DNA of 56,929 bases, taken from positions 1 through 56,929 of the forward strand of contig JALHOJ010000018.1 in assembly GCA_022843045.1 (NCBI GenBank), in the 5' to 3' direction. Each line of letters starts with the position of its first letter. Position 1 is the first letter of the stretch. Below are positions 33,494-41,416 of the stretch, in pieces. The translations under genes were made by a program, and so were the position numbers. Under the pieces are notes generated by a model. It was not told where the DNA came from. It saw only the letters and a program-made list of their open reading frames with translations, and did no database searches. Source of the DNA: Phycisphaerales bacterium. GTDB lineage: Bacteria; Planctomycetota; Phycisphaerae; Phycisphaerales; UBA1924.

Positions 33494-33949
33494 ATGGAAG
33501 TCAGGACGACTCGTTTCGGGGTGCTTTCGATCAGCGATGATCGGATCATTCACATTCCCAAGGGCTTGCTGGGGTTCTCGCAGTTCACGCGGTACGCGTT
33601 GCTCGAGCCTGGCGCGGACGCGGCCTTTTTCTGGCTGCAGTGCGTGGATGAGCCCAGTCTGGCGTTTGTCGTGACGGATCCCAGCCTGTTCGTGTCCGAC
33701 TACTCGGTGCCGATCCGGCCTGAGCAGATGGGCGACCTGGGGCTGGCCAAGCTCGAGGACGCGCAGGTTTTTGTCATTGTCAACAAGGTTGATCAGACGC
33801 TCACTGGCAACATGCAGGGGCCCCTGGTCATCAACACCGTCAACAAGGTCGGTGAGCAGATGGTGCTTGCCGAGAAGCGGTGGACGACGCGGCATCCGCT
33901 GGTGCGCGTGGGGGCGACCAACGCTCCGGCGCATGCGATGTCCGCTTGA
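33494..33949 (+). CDS. fliW: Flagellar assembly factor FliW
   Basis: A 151-residue FliW. Family features: MEVRTTRFGVLSISDDRIIH then FPKGLLGF-like IPKGLLGFSQFTRYALLE, FFWLQCVDEPSLAFVVTDP and NMQGPLVINTVNK. In Bacillus, FliW binds flagellin and, when free, binds and inhibits CsrA, linking flagellin secretion to flagellin translation. Here fliW, csrA and three flagellin genes are adjacent, so the same circuit is likely. The start is ATG 33494; a GGAG-like stretch lies at 33482-33485. Confidence 0.92.
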   Translation: MEVRTTRFGVLSISDDRIIHIPKGLLGFSQFTRYALLEPGADAAFFWLQCVDEPSLAFVVTDPSLFVSDYSVPIRPEQMGDLGLAKLEDAQVFVIVNKVDQTLTGNMQGPLVINTVNKVGEQMVLAEKRWTTRHPLVRVGATNAPAHAMSA

Positions 33950-33954
33950 TTCAT

Positions 33955-34051
33955 GAGACGGTGAGTCAGTGAAACGGTGAGACGGTGATGAGCCGTCGAC
34001 AACGCTTTGCTTTCTCTTCAACGTCTCACCGGATCATCGTTTCTCCGTTTC
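33955..34051. repeat. Family C palindromic repeat (GTGAGACG)
   Basis: Left arm GAGACGGTGAGTCAGTGAAA then CGGTGAGACGGTGA; right arm ACGTCTCACCGGATCATCGT then TTCTCCGTTTC. The 9-nt units are imperfect (period about 9-10). It lies between fliW and csrA. The same units appear at 67-105. Confidence 0.7.
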
Positions 34052-34117
34052 AAACAATCGTGGCGCAGGATGCGCCGGACCACTTCACCACCTTGGATCC
34101 CACGGAAGGGCAATCCC

Positions 34118-34540
34118 ATGCTGGTCCTCTCCCGTCAGCGGGACGAAACAATTATGATCGGTGATGACATCGAGATCACCGTCGTCGACATTCGCGGCGA
34201 CAAGGTCCGATTAGGCATCACCGCACCGTCAAAGGTCGCTGTGCACCGCAAGGAGGTGTACGAGGCGATCAAGCGTGAGAACGAGCAGGCGTCGCGGGTC
34301 GGGAACGACCTGGCGATGTTCGGGCGGCCTTCGATGAAGGGCGTGCCGAGTCTGGCTCGGACTCGAACCTCTCAGTTGACATCCGGTGTCGCTTCTGGCG
34401 GCCCCGGGTTGAGTACGAACACCAATTCGGTGCCGTTGGGCGGTCCATCTGGGCTTCCGCCGCCGGCGCCGATTCCGATCATGCCGCCTCGGGCGATGCC
34501 GGCGGTGCCGGTGCCCAAGCGGGCGCAGGACGCGGGCTAG
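34118..34540 (+). CDS. csrA: CsrA with long Pro-rich C-terminal tail
   Basis: A 140-residue protein whose first 60 residues are a canonical CsrA/RsmA RNA-binding domain ([40 protein letters not shown]), with RNA-contact residues Leu4, Arg6 and Arg44. Residues 61-140 are an unusual low-complexity extension rich in Gly, Pro, Ser and Thr ending [18 protein letters not shown]; typical CsrA is 60-75 residues. It is expected to repress translation by binding ANGGA loops. ATG 34118 follows GGAAGGG; that leader itself has CACGGA at 34101-34106, suggesting autoregulation. Confidence 0.92.
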   Translation: MLVLSRQRDETIMIGDDIEITVVDIRGDKVRLGITAPSKVAVHRKEVYEAIKRENEQASRVGNDLAMFGRPSMKGVPSLARTRTSQLTSGVASGGPGLSTNTNSVPLGGPSGLPPPAPIPIMPPRAMPAVPVPKRAQDAG

Positions 34541-34749
34541 CAGCCGCGTAGGGGGACGCAGGTGGGCCAAAGACCTTGGAAAGGCCGCGATTTCGCGGAT
34601 GAAAAGGGGTTTGGCAAGCCAGTTGCGGAGGGAGAGAGACCCGAAAAGCAGGGGCTTTCGGGTTTCAGCGGTCGAATCAGGTTCGCACACGGAGTGTCCG
34701 AGCGTCTCGCGGGTTTGCATGTGGTTTTTCGCGAGACTTCCTAAGTCGA

Positions 34750-34767
34750 GCAATCACGGAGGATTGC
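34750..34767 (+). promoter_or_regulatory. CsrA-binding hairpin over the flagellin 1 Shine-Dalgarno
   Basis: GCAATC-ACGGAG-GATTGC: a perfect 6-bp stem presenting ACGGA in a hexaloop, one base before ATG 34769. GGA in the loop of a short hairpin covering the ribosome site is the established CsrA target form. The rest of the 228-base gap 34541-34768 contains no recognised repeat. Confidence 0.75.
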
Positions 34768-34768
34768 C

Positions 34769-36316
34769 ATGTCACGAATCAACACCAACGTCTCAAGTGT
34801 GATCTCCCAGGCCAATCTGGGTCGCAACCAGCGCGAGCTGGACCTGCGGCTGGAACGGCTGTCGACCGGCCTGCGGATCAACCGCGGGGCGGATGACCCC
34901 GCCGGGCTGATCATCTCAGAGCGCATCCGCTCGGATATCACGGGCGTGGAGCAGGGCATCAAGAACTCGGATCGCGCCAGCAGCGTGATCTCGACCACCG
35001 AGGCCTCCTTGGCCGAGGTCAATGACCTGCTCAACTCGATCCGTGCGCTGATTGTCGAATCGGCGAACACGGGTGCGGTTTCTGCCGAGGAACGCGCGGC
35101 GAACCAGCTGCAGATTGACTCGGCCATCGAGTCGATCACGCGCATCAGCAACACGGCAAGCTTCGGCGGGCTGCGGCTCCTGGACGGGACGCTGGACTAT
35201 CGCACGTCGGGCATCCGGACCAGCGCGATCAGCGTGGCCCAGATCCGCAACGCGAGCTTGATCAACGCCCAGAGCCTGCAAGTGACGGTGGACGTGCTCG
35301 GGTCGGCCCAGAAGGGCGCGTTGTTCCTGAACGGGGACAACCCGGGTGCGGCGCCAGACGGTGCGTTGATGTCCACGATGACGCTGGAAATCAAGGGTCC
35401 CAAGGGCGTCCAGGAGATCACGTTCCAGTCGAATACCACGTATACGGCGATGGTGACGGCGGTCAACGCCCTGACACAGTTCACGGGCGTCGAAGCGACT
35501 CTCTTGGTGGGTGGTTCGCCCCAGAGCGGATTGGTCTTCCGCACCAGCGAGTACGGCTCGGAGAACTTCGTCAGCGTCAAGCGGATCAGCCCGCCCTCCT
35601 CTGGCAACTCGTTCCAGACGTTCAAGCTCACGGACGCGACCGCCCTTCCCGCGACGATTCCGTGGGGTTCGTTGGTGGCGGCGGAGATCGACAGCGGTCG
35701 CGACGTCACGGCCTTGGTGAACGGATCACTCGCGATCGGCAAGGGGCTGGAAGTCACCGTCAACTCGGTGTCGCTGGGAGCCTACATCCGGCTGTCGGAG
35801 GACGCGGGCATCCGCCCGGGCGCAACGCCTTCGAGCTTCTATGTCACTGGTGGCGGCGCGCTGTTCCAACTCGGGCCGGAGGTGACGGCCCTGCAACAGG
35901 CCAACTTCGGGATTCCTTCGGTGGCGGCCTCTCGGCTGGGCGCTTCGGACACCAGCGTGGGCGTGGAGTTCCTCTCCTCCCTCAAGACGGGCGGACGCAA
36001 CAGCATCGAAGCGGCGGTGCAGCGAGGCAACGACTTCGCGGACGCGCAAGAGATTCTCAAGGGGTCCATCGACGAGATCACAGAGCTTCGCGGACGCTTG
36101 GGTGCCTTCGAGCGAAACGTGCTGGACACCAACGCCCGCAGCCTGCAGTCGCAGTTCGAGAACCTGACGGCGAGCGAGAGCCGGATCCGCGACGCGGACT
36201 TTGCGCTCGAGACCAGCAAGCTGACACGTTCGCAGATTCTGGTGTCGGCGGGCACGTCGACGCTGAGTTTGGCGAACCAGCAGAGCCAGCAGGTGCTGCA
36301 GTTGCTGGGTGGGTAA
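34769..36316 (+). CDS. Flagellin, divergent paralog 1
   Basis: A 515-residue flagellin. N-terminal D0/D1 SRINTNVSSVISQANLGRNQ and RLERLSTGLRINRGADDPAG; C-terminal RIRDADFALETSKLTRSQIL. The central domain (about 170-400) differs strongly from the other two flagellins, as does the N-terminal segment (ISQANLGRNQRELDLRLERL versus IAQRVLGQNNSGLNTSLERL). Exported through the flagellar apparatus. Translation probably controlled by CsrA through the hairpin just upstream. It is followed by a strong terminator, so it is a transcription unit apart from the next flagellin. Confidence 0.93.
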   Translation: MSRINTNVSSVISQANLGRNQRELDLRLERLSTGLRINRGADDPAGLIISERIRSDITGVEQGIKNSDRASSVISTTEASLAEVNDLLNSIRALIVESANTGAVSAEERAANQLQIDSAIESITRISNTASFGGLRLLDGTLDYRTSGIRTSAISVAQIRNASLINAQSLQVTVDVLGSAQKGALFLNGDNPGAAPDGALMSTMTLEIKGPKGVQEITFQSNTTYTAMVTAVNALTQFTGVEATLLVGGSPQSGLVFRTSEYGSENFVSVKRISPPSSGNSFQTFKLTDATALPATIPWGSLVAAEIDSGRDVTALVNGSLAIGKGLEVTVNSVSLGAYIRLSEDAGIRPGATPSSFYVTGGGALFQLGPEVTALQQANFGIPSVAASRLGASDTSVGVEFLSSLKTGGRNSIEAAVQRGNDFADAQEILKGSIDEITELRGRLGAFERNVLDTNARSLQSQFENLTASESRIRDADFALETSKLTRSQILVSAGTSTLSLANQQSQQVLQLLGG

Positions 36317-36363
36317 AGAAGGGAGGGCCCTGAGCCCCCCACTATTGGTGAATCGATTGCTTC

Positions 36364-36399
36364 GCAGGGCCACCCGAACACGGGTGGCCCTGCTTGCTT
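36364..36399 (+). terminator. Rho-independent terminator after flagellin 1
   Basis: GCAGGGCCACCCG-AACA-CGGGTGGCCCTGC, a perfect 13-bp stem, then TTGCTTTT. The rest of the 354-base gap 36317-36670 is the leader of flagellin 2, with a hairpin AGCCCGCG...CGCGGGGCT at 36621-36645 just before CACGGAGG. Confidence 0.95.
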
Positions 36400-36670
36400 T
36401 TGCGCTGGTCGTAGCCCCTGTGCTGCGGGAAAGTTGGGCCAAGGGGCGTGATTTATCTGCCACAACTGAATTGACCTCCTGTCTGCGTCGATGCCGCTCC
36501 GGTCCACGCCGGTTTGTTTCGGTGTGGATCGGCCTTCGGGATGGATCCTGAGGGTCGGGGCTCCGGGCCTTGTGGGCACGGGCTCATCCCAGCCGGAACG
36601 TTTACCGGTTGGATCAGATCAGCCCGCGATTGGACTCGCGGGGCTCACCAAGCACGGAGGTTTTTCAGTT

Positions 36671-38200
36671 ATGTCTCGTATCAACACCAACGTTCAGTCG
36701 CTCATCGCTCAGCGCGTGCTGGGCCAGAACAACTCGGGCCTCAACACTTCGCTTGAGCGCTTGAGCACGGGTCTCAAGATCACCCGCGGCAAGGACGATC
36801 CCGCGGGCCTCATCGCCAGCGAGAACCTCCGGGCCGAGCAGAAGAGCCTGGGCCAGGCGATCGCCAACGCGGATCGCGCCGACCAGGTCATGAACATCGC
36901 CGAAGGCGGCCTGCAGGAAGTCAGCGGCCTGTTGACCGAACTCCAGGGCCTCCTGACGGCCAGCGCCAGCGAGGCCGGCCTGTCCAGCGAAGAGAAGGAA
37001 GCGAATCAGCTGCAGATCGACTCGATCCTGCAGACCATCGACCGCATCAGCACCGCCACGAACTTCCAGGGCATCAAGCTGCTGAACGGCAACTTTGACT
37101 TCACGACCTCGGGCCTCAACACGGGCAGCGTGTCGGCCAAGGTCAATGGCGCGAAGTTCACGGGCAGCAGCCTGGCCGTGAACGTCGCGGTGACGCAGTC
37201 GGCCCAGCGCGGCGGCCAGTTCCTGTCGCTGGGTGCGGCCACGCTCGACCTGTCGAGCGGAACGGCCCAGCTCAAGTTTGAAGTCGGCGGCAAGTCGGGC
37301 ACCCGCGAGTTCACCTTCGCCAGCGCCACCAGCGTCACGCAGATTCGCGACGCGATCAACCAGTTCAGCGACGTGACGGGCGTCACCGCCGCGGTCTCCG
37401 GCACGGGCATCAAGCTCACGAGCGAAGGCTTCGGGTCGAGCGAATTCGTCAGCGTCCGTTCGATCAACAACGGCGGCATCGCTGCCGGCACTTCGGGCAT
37501 CTACAGCCTGAACGCGACGAACTTCAACGCTGCTGGCGCGCAGGCGGCCGAGTTCACCAACGGTGGCAACACCATCCGCGACGCCGGCCAGAACGTCCAG
37601 GGCACCATCAACGGCGTGGTTGCCAACGGCGTGGGTCTCAACCTCAGCCTCTCGACCGACTTCCTCGATGTGTCGGTGAGCCTCTCGTCCACCGAAGCGC
37701 AGGCGATCGGCAACGTCGACGGCAGCGGCGGCGCGAACACTCCGGCCTTCTACATCACCGGCGGCGGCGCTGACTTCCAGCTCGCCAGCAAGGTCGACAT
37801 CAACGGCAAGGTGAGCCTGGGCATCGGCGAAATCGCCAGCCGCAAGCTGGGTCAGACCGCCGGCACCTCGGCCCTCAGCAGCCTCGCCAGCGGCCAGGCC
37901 AACAACGTTGTGAACGGTGACGTGGGCGCTGCCCAGGAAACCGTCGCGCAGGCCATTAAGGAAGTTTCGGGCACCCGCGGTCGCCTGGGCGCGTTCCAGA
38001 AGAACGTGGTCGGTGCGACCATCCGCAGCCTGAACATCAACCTTGAGAACACCGCGGCTGCCCAGAGCAGCATCCGCGACGCCGACTTCGCGGCCGAGAC
38101 GGCGAACCTGACCCGTTCGCAGATCTTGGTCTCGGCGGCGACGAACGTGCTGAGCCTGGCCAACAGCCAGCCCCAGTCGGCCCTCCAGCTCCTTGGCTAA
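36671..38200 (+). CDS. Flagellin, paralog 2 (probably major)
   Basis: A 509-residue flagellin (SRINTNVQSLIAQRVLGQNN; SLERLSTGLKITRGKDDPAG; SSIRDADFAAETANLTRSQI). The central region contains flagellin-IN-like segments (TREFTFASATSVTQIRDAIN). Codons are almost uniformly C-ending (AAC, GGC, CTC, GCC) compared with the neighbouring genes, a mark of high expression, so this is my candidate for the major filament subunit. CACGGAGG (36653-36660) precedes ATG 36671 and could bind CsrA. A terminator follows. About 70-75 percent identical by eye to flagellin 3. Confidence 0.95.
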   Translation: MSRINTNVQSLIAQRVLGQNNSGLNTSLERLSTGLKITRGKDDPAGLIASENLRAEQKSLGQAIANADRADQVMNIAEGGLQEVSGLLTELQGLLTASASEAGLSSEEKEANQLQIDSILQTIDRISTATNFQGIKLLNGNFDFTTSGLNTGSVSAKVNGAKFTGSSLAVNVAVTQSAQRGGQFLSLGAATLDLSSGTAQLKFEVGGKSGTREFTFASATSVTQIRDAINQFSDVTGVTAAVSGTGIKLTSEGFGSSEFVSVRSINNGGIAAGTSGIYSLNATNFNAAGAQAAEFTNGGNTIRDAGQNVQGTINGVVANGVGLNLSLSTDFLDVSVSLSSTEAQAIGNVDGSGGANTPAFYITGGGADFQLASKVDINGKVSLGIGEIASRKLGQTAGTSALSSLASGQANNVVNGDVGAAQETVAQAIKEVSGTRGRLGAFQKNVVGATIRSLNINLENTAAAQSSIRDADFAAETANLTRSQILVSAATNVLSLANSQPQSALQLLG

Positions 38201-38254
38201 GCCCAGGTGACGGAGGAGCGGGCTTGACGGCCCGCAATTGAACCGCGAGTCCAC

Positions 38255-38292
38255 AGGGCCCCGGCGCGAAGGCGTCGGGGCCTTGCTGCATT
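38255..38292 (+). terminator. Rho-independent terminator after flagellin 2
   Basis: AGGGCCCCGGCGC-GAAG-GCGTCGGGGCCTT, a 13-bp stem with two G-U pairs, followed by GCTGCATTT. Copy 4 of repeat family A begins 17 bases further on. Confidence 0.75.
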
Positions 38293-38308
38293 TGGGCTGC
38301 TGGTGACT

Positions 38309-38427
38309 CGTTTTCAGCACAGAGACACAGAGACAGAGAGAAAGAGGAGAGAAAGCATGGGTGTGCCATTACCACCATCTAGCCCACTCCGCCTTCTCCT
38401 GATCTCTGTGTCTCTGTGCTGAAATCG
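38309..38427. repeat. Family A palindromic repeat, copy 4
   Basis: Left CGTTTTCAGCACAGAGACAC-AGAGA; right GATCTCTGTGTCTCTGTGCT-GAAATCG. Inward arms AGAGAAAGAGGAGA and CTTCTCCT; loop of about 45 bases. It lies between flagellins 2 and 3. The 463-base gap 38201-38663 also holds the terminator and the promoter below, and no gene. Confidence 0.9.
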
Positions 38428-38527
38428 AAATTCCCTTCCACCCACGCTCTTCGAGCGATTGTGAACTTGTAACGGTGGGGGCGGGCGTGCGGGGTGGAGG
38501 GGAAACGCCGGGAAGGAGAGGTGTGCG

Positions 38528-38554
38528 GAAAGTTTCGCGCAAGAAGGGCGAAAC
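38528..38554 (+). promoter_or_regulatory. Putative sigma-28 (FliA) promoter of flagellin 3
   Basis: GAAAGTTT (7 of 8 to the -35 TAAAGTTT), an exact 11-base spacer, then GGCGAAAC (5 of 8 to GCCGATAA). The start would be near 38561, leaving a leader of about 100 bases. FliA-type control of flagellin is established in other phyla; whether this lineage uses it is inference. Confidence 0.4.
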
Positions 38555-38663
38555 TGGTAGTGAGGACTGGGAGGTTCCTGCAAGCGAGGTGGTGCGGCAC
38601 CGATCAAACCGGTCGCGACGCGTGTGGCGCGTGGCGAGCTTTGAACGGTTGCAAGGAATCACC

Positions 38664-40202
38664 ATGTCCCGAATCAATAGCAACGTGCAGTCCATGATCG
38701 CCCAGCGGGTGCTCGCCGGAAACAACAACGCGCTCAACTCGGCGCTGGAGCGGCTGTCGACGGGCGTGAAGCTCGTCCGCGGCAAGGACGACCCCGCTGG
38801 GCTGATCGCCAGCGAGAACCTGCGGGCGGAGCAGAAGGCCCTCGGGCAGGCCTTGGCGAACGCGGATCGCGCCGACCAGGTGATGAATATCGCGGAAGGG
38901 GGCCTGCAGGAGCTCAGCGGCCTGCTGACGGAACTGCAAGGGATCTTGACGGCGACCGCGAGCGACGCTGGGCTGTCGCAGGAAGAGAAGGATGCGAATC
39001 AGTTGCAGATCGACTCGATCCTCGGGACCATCGACCGGATCAGCAACGCGACCAACTTCCAGGGCATCAAGCTGCTCAACGGAAACTTCGACTTCACCAC
39101 GTCTGGTCGCAACACCGCGAACGTCTCGAGCATGCGGATCAACGGGGCGAAGTTCTCGGGCGCCAGCATGGGAGTGAACGTCGCCGTGACGCAATCGGCC
39201 CAGCGCGGCGGGCTGTTCCTGTCGCTGGGCACATCCAACCTGGACCTTTCGAGCGCGACAGCGCAGCTCAAGTTTGAAGTGGGCGGCAAGTCGGGCACGC
39301 GGGAATTCACGTTCGCGAGTGGCACGAGCCTCACCCAGATTCGCGACGTCGTCAACCAGTTCACGGACGTGACGGGCGTCTCCGCGACGGTCTCGGGCAC
39401 TGGCGTTCGCCTGGTCAGCGAGGGATTCGGATCCAAGGAAATTGTCAGTGTCCGTTCCATCGATGATGGCGGCCTGACGCCCGGCGCGGGTGGCACGGGA
39501 ATCTACGGCATGCAGGCCACGAACTTTGGCGCAGCCCAGACGACGCAGATCGCGGACTTTGCCGACGGCGCAAGCATGATTCGCGACACGGGCCGAGATG
39601 TGCAGGGAACCATCAACGGCGCAGCCGCCACGGGAATCGGTCTCTCGCTGAGCCTCTCGACCGACTTCCTCGACGTGTCGGTGGGGTTGTCGGTCGCTCA
39701 GGCGCAGACGATCGGGAATGTTGATGGCGCAGCCGGTGCGGGCACGCCAGCGTTCTCGATTCTCGACGGCGGAGCAAACTTCCAGCTTTCAAGTCGCGTG
39801 GACATGAACGGAAAGGTGAGCCTGGGCATCGCGGAGATGTCGACGAGCAAGCTTGGATCGGTCGCGCAGGGGTTCCTGAACAGCCTCGCGAGCGGGCAAG
39901 CCAACAACGCTGCGTCGGGCGACATCCAGCAGGCCCAGGACGTTGTGAATGAGGCGATCAGGCAGGTGTCGAGCGTGCGCGGGCGACTGGGGGCGTTCCA
40001 GAAGAACGTCGTGGGCGCGACGATTCGTAGCCTCAACATCAACCTCGAGAACACCACCGCCGCGCAGAGTAGCGTGCGCGATGCGGACTTTGCGGTGGAG
40101 ACGGCGAACCTGACGCGGCAGCAGATTCTGGTGTCGGCGTCAACGAACGTGCTGAGTCTGGCCAACAGCCAGCCCCAGTCGGCGTTGCAGTTGCTCGGGT
40201 AA
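38664..40202 (+). CDS. Flagellin, paralog 3
   Basis: A 512-residue flagellin closely related to paralog 2 over its whole length (DRADQVMNIAEGGLQE is identical; NNALNSALERLSTGVKLVRG versus the paralog 2 form). Codon use is ordinary rather than C-optimised, suggesting lower expression or a different growth condition. The ATG at 38664 has AAGGA upstream in GCAAGGAATCACC, an ANGGA motif that CsrA could recognise. The C-terminal SSVRDADFAVETANLTRQQI is standard. The long in-frame extension upstream of 38664 runs through the promoter and is rejected. Confidence 0.94.
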   Translation: MSRINSNVQSMIAQRVLAGNNNALNSALERLSTGVKLVRGKDDPAGLIASENLRAEQKALGQALANADRADQVMNIAEGGLQELSGLLTELQGILTATASDAGLSQEEKDANQLQIDSILGTIDRISNATNFQGIKLLNGNFDFTTSGRNTANVSSMRINGAKFSGASMGVNVAVTQSAQRGGLFLSLGTSNLDLSSATAQLKFEVGGKSGTREFTFASGTSLTQIRDVVNQFTDVTGVSATVSGTGVRLVSEGFGSKEIVSVRSIDDGGLTPGAGGTGIYGMQATNFGAAQTTQIADFADGASMIRDTGRDVQGTINGAAATGIGLSLSLSTDFLDVSVGLSVAQAQTIGNVDGAAGAGTPAFSILDGGANFQLSSRVDMNGKVSLGIAEMSTSKLGSVAQGFLNSLASGQANNAASGDIQQAQDVVNEAIRQVSSVRGRLGAFQKNVVGATIRSLNINLENTTAAQSSVRDADFAVETANLTRQQILVSASTNVLSLANSQPQSALQLLG

Positions 40203-40210
40203 GTGGAGGC

Positions 40211-40238
40211 GCTGGGGACTGGGCATTGGGCACTGGGT
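40211..40238. repeat. Family D repeat (GGGCATTGGG), copy 2
   Basis: GCTGGGGACTGGGCATTGGG then CACTGGGT, matching the 5825-5856 run in unit and period. It lies between flagellin 3 and the recombinase gene. A GATAGT hexamer at 40263-40268 follows. Confidence 0.65.
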
Positions 40239-40276
40239 TTGTGTTTCGCTGCTTGGTTGGTCGATAGTGGGGGGAG

Positions 40277-41347
40277 ATGGCGAAGCGGCATGGTCAAGTG
40301 GTGGGGAGTGGGGCGAAGGCCGACAGCGTTGTCGAGGCCAAGGCGTTGCCGCGCGAAGATGCCGAGGCGTTGCCCAGCTTGAGTCGGCCGCCCGGCGCGT
40401 TTGCAAACTTGCATACGGCGTTTCTGGGGTTCCTGCGGATTGAGTGCGGGCTCTTGCCCAATTCGCTGGAGGCGTATGGGCGGGACACGGCGCAGTTGTT
40501 GTGGAGCGTGACGGAGCGCGGGGTGGCGGGGCCGGGCGGGCTGAAGGATGTCACGCCTCGGATGTTGTCGGAACACTTGACGGAACTGAAGACCAAACGC
40601 GGGCTGGATGCGGTGTCGATCGTGCGGCATCTCGCGGCGATCCGGGTGTTCTTCCGATGGGCGATGACCGGTGGCTACGTCACAGAGGATCCGTGCCGAC
40701 TGCTGGAGCGGCCCACGCGATGGAAGAAGCTGCCAGACGTGCTCAGTCCGGCACAGGTGAAGAAGTTGCTGGACGCCGCGGGTTCGTCGGTGCTCCGAGC
40801 CGAGCATGGAAGTGCGACCACCCGACGTCAAAGCGGCGGGTCGCCGTTTCCGCTCCGCGACTGCGCGCTGCTCGAACTGCTCTACGCCAGCGGGCTGCGG
40901 GCCTCGGAGGTCTGCTCGATTGAACTGAACGACGTGCAGATGACCATCGGCGTCGTGCGAGTGACGGGCAAGGGCAACAAGCAGCGGCTGGTGCCGATGG
41001 GCGAGCCGGCTCGTGCGGCGGTGCAGGCGTATGTGCGCGAGGAGCGGCCTGCACTCGACAAACCGGGCGTGAGCAAGGGGCGGCTGCTGCTGTCGGCGAC
41101 GGGACGGCCGCTCGAACGGGTGCGGGTGTGGCAGCTGGTGAGTCAGTATGCGAAGCTCGCGGGGCTCAAGGTGTATCCGCACATGCTCCGACACAGCTTC
41201 GCGACGCACCTGCTCATGGGCGGGGCGGACCTGCGAGTCGTGCAGGAGATGCTGGGGCACGCGGACATCGCCACGACGCAGATCTACACGCATGTGGATC
41301 GTTCGCGCCTGCGGCAGGTGCACAAGAAGCATCATCCGCGGGCGTGA
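40277..41347 (+). CDS. XerC/XerD-type tyrosine recombinase
   Basis: A 356-residue site-specific recombinase. All catalytic residues are present: Arg208 (YASGLRASE), Lys232 (GKGNKQR), His302 and Arg305 (HMLRHSFATHLL), His328 (LGHADI) and Tyr337 (IYTHV). The SAM-like N-terminal domain spans about 45-140 (FLGFLRIECGLLPNSLEAYG). Compared with XerC/D it has an extra N-terminal 40 residues and a loop near 172-190 (VLRAEHGSATTRRQSGGSPF). The Xer role, resolving chromosome dimers at dif, is most likely; a local role next to the flagellins is only possible. GGGGGGAG abuts the ATG; GATAGT lies 8 bases before it. Confidence 0.88.
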   Translation: MAKRHGQVVGSGAKADSVVEAKALPREDAEALPSLSRPPGAFANLHTAFLGFLRIECGLLPNSLEAYGRDTAQLLWSVTERGVAGPGGLKDVTPRMLSEHLTELKTKRGLDAVSIVRHLAAIRVFFRWAMTGGYVTEDPCRLLERPTRWKKLPDVLSPAQVKKLLDAAGSSVLRAEHGSATTRRQSGGSPFPLRDCALLELLYASGLRASEVCSIELNDVQMTIGVVRVTGKGNKQRLVPMGEPARAAVQAYVREERPALDKPGVSKGRLLLSATGRPLERVRVWQLVSQYAKLAGLKVYPHMLRHSFATHLLMGGADLRVVQEMLGHADIATTQIYTHVDRSRLRQVHKKHHPRA

Positions 41348-41416
41348 GCGCGACAGCGAGAAAACGAAAAACGAAAGTGAAGGTGTGGCGCGGGGCGTGA
41401 TGGTGGCGTTTGACTG

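Noticed and set aside
36429-36455. A sigma-28 promoter for flagellin 2
   Set aside because: The -35 GAAAGTTG is fair, but the -10 at the correct spacing (GTGATTTA) matches poorly; kept only as a remark.
38475-38663. A 63-codon N-terminal extension of flagellin 3
   Set aside because: Flagellins start at MSRIN; the extension reads through the promoter region.
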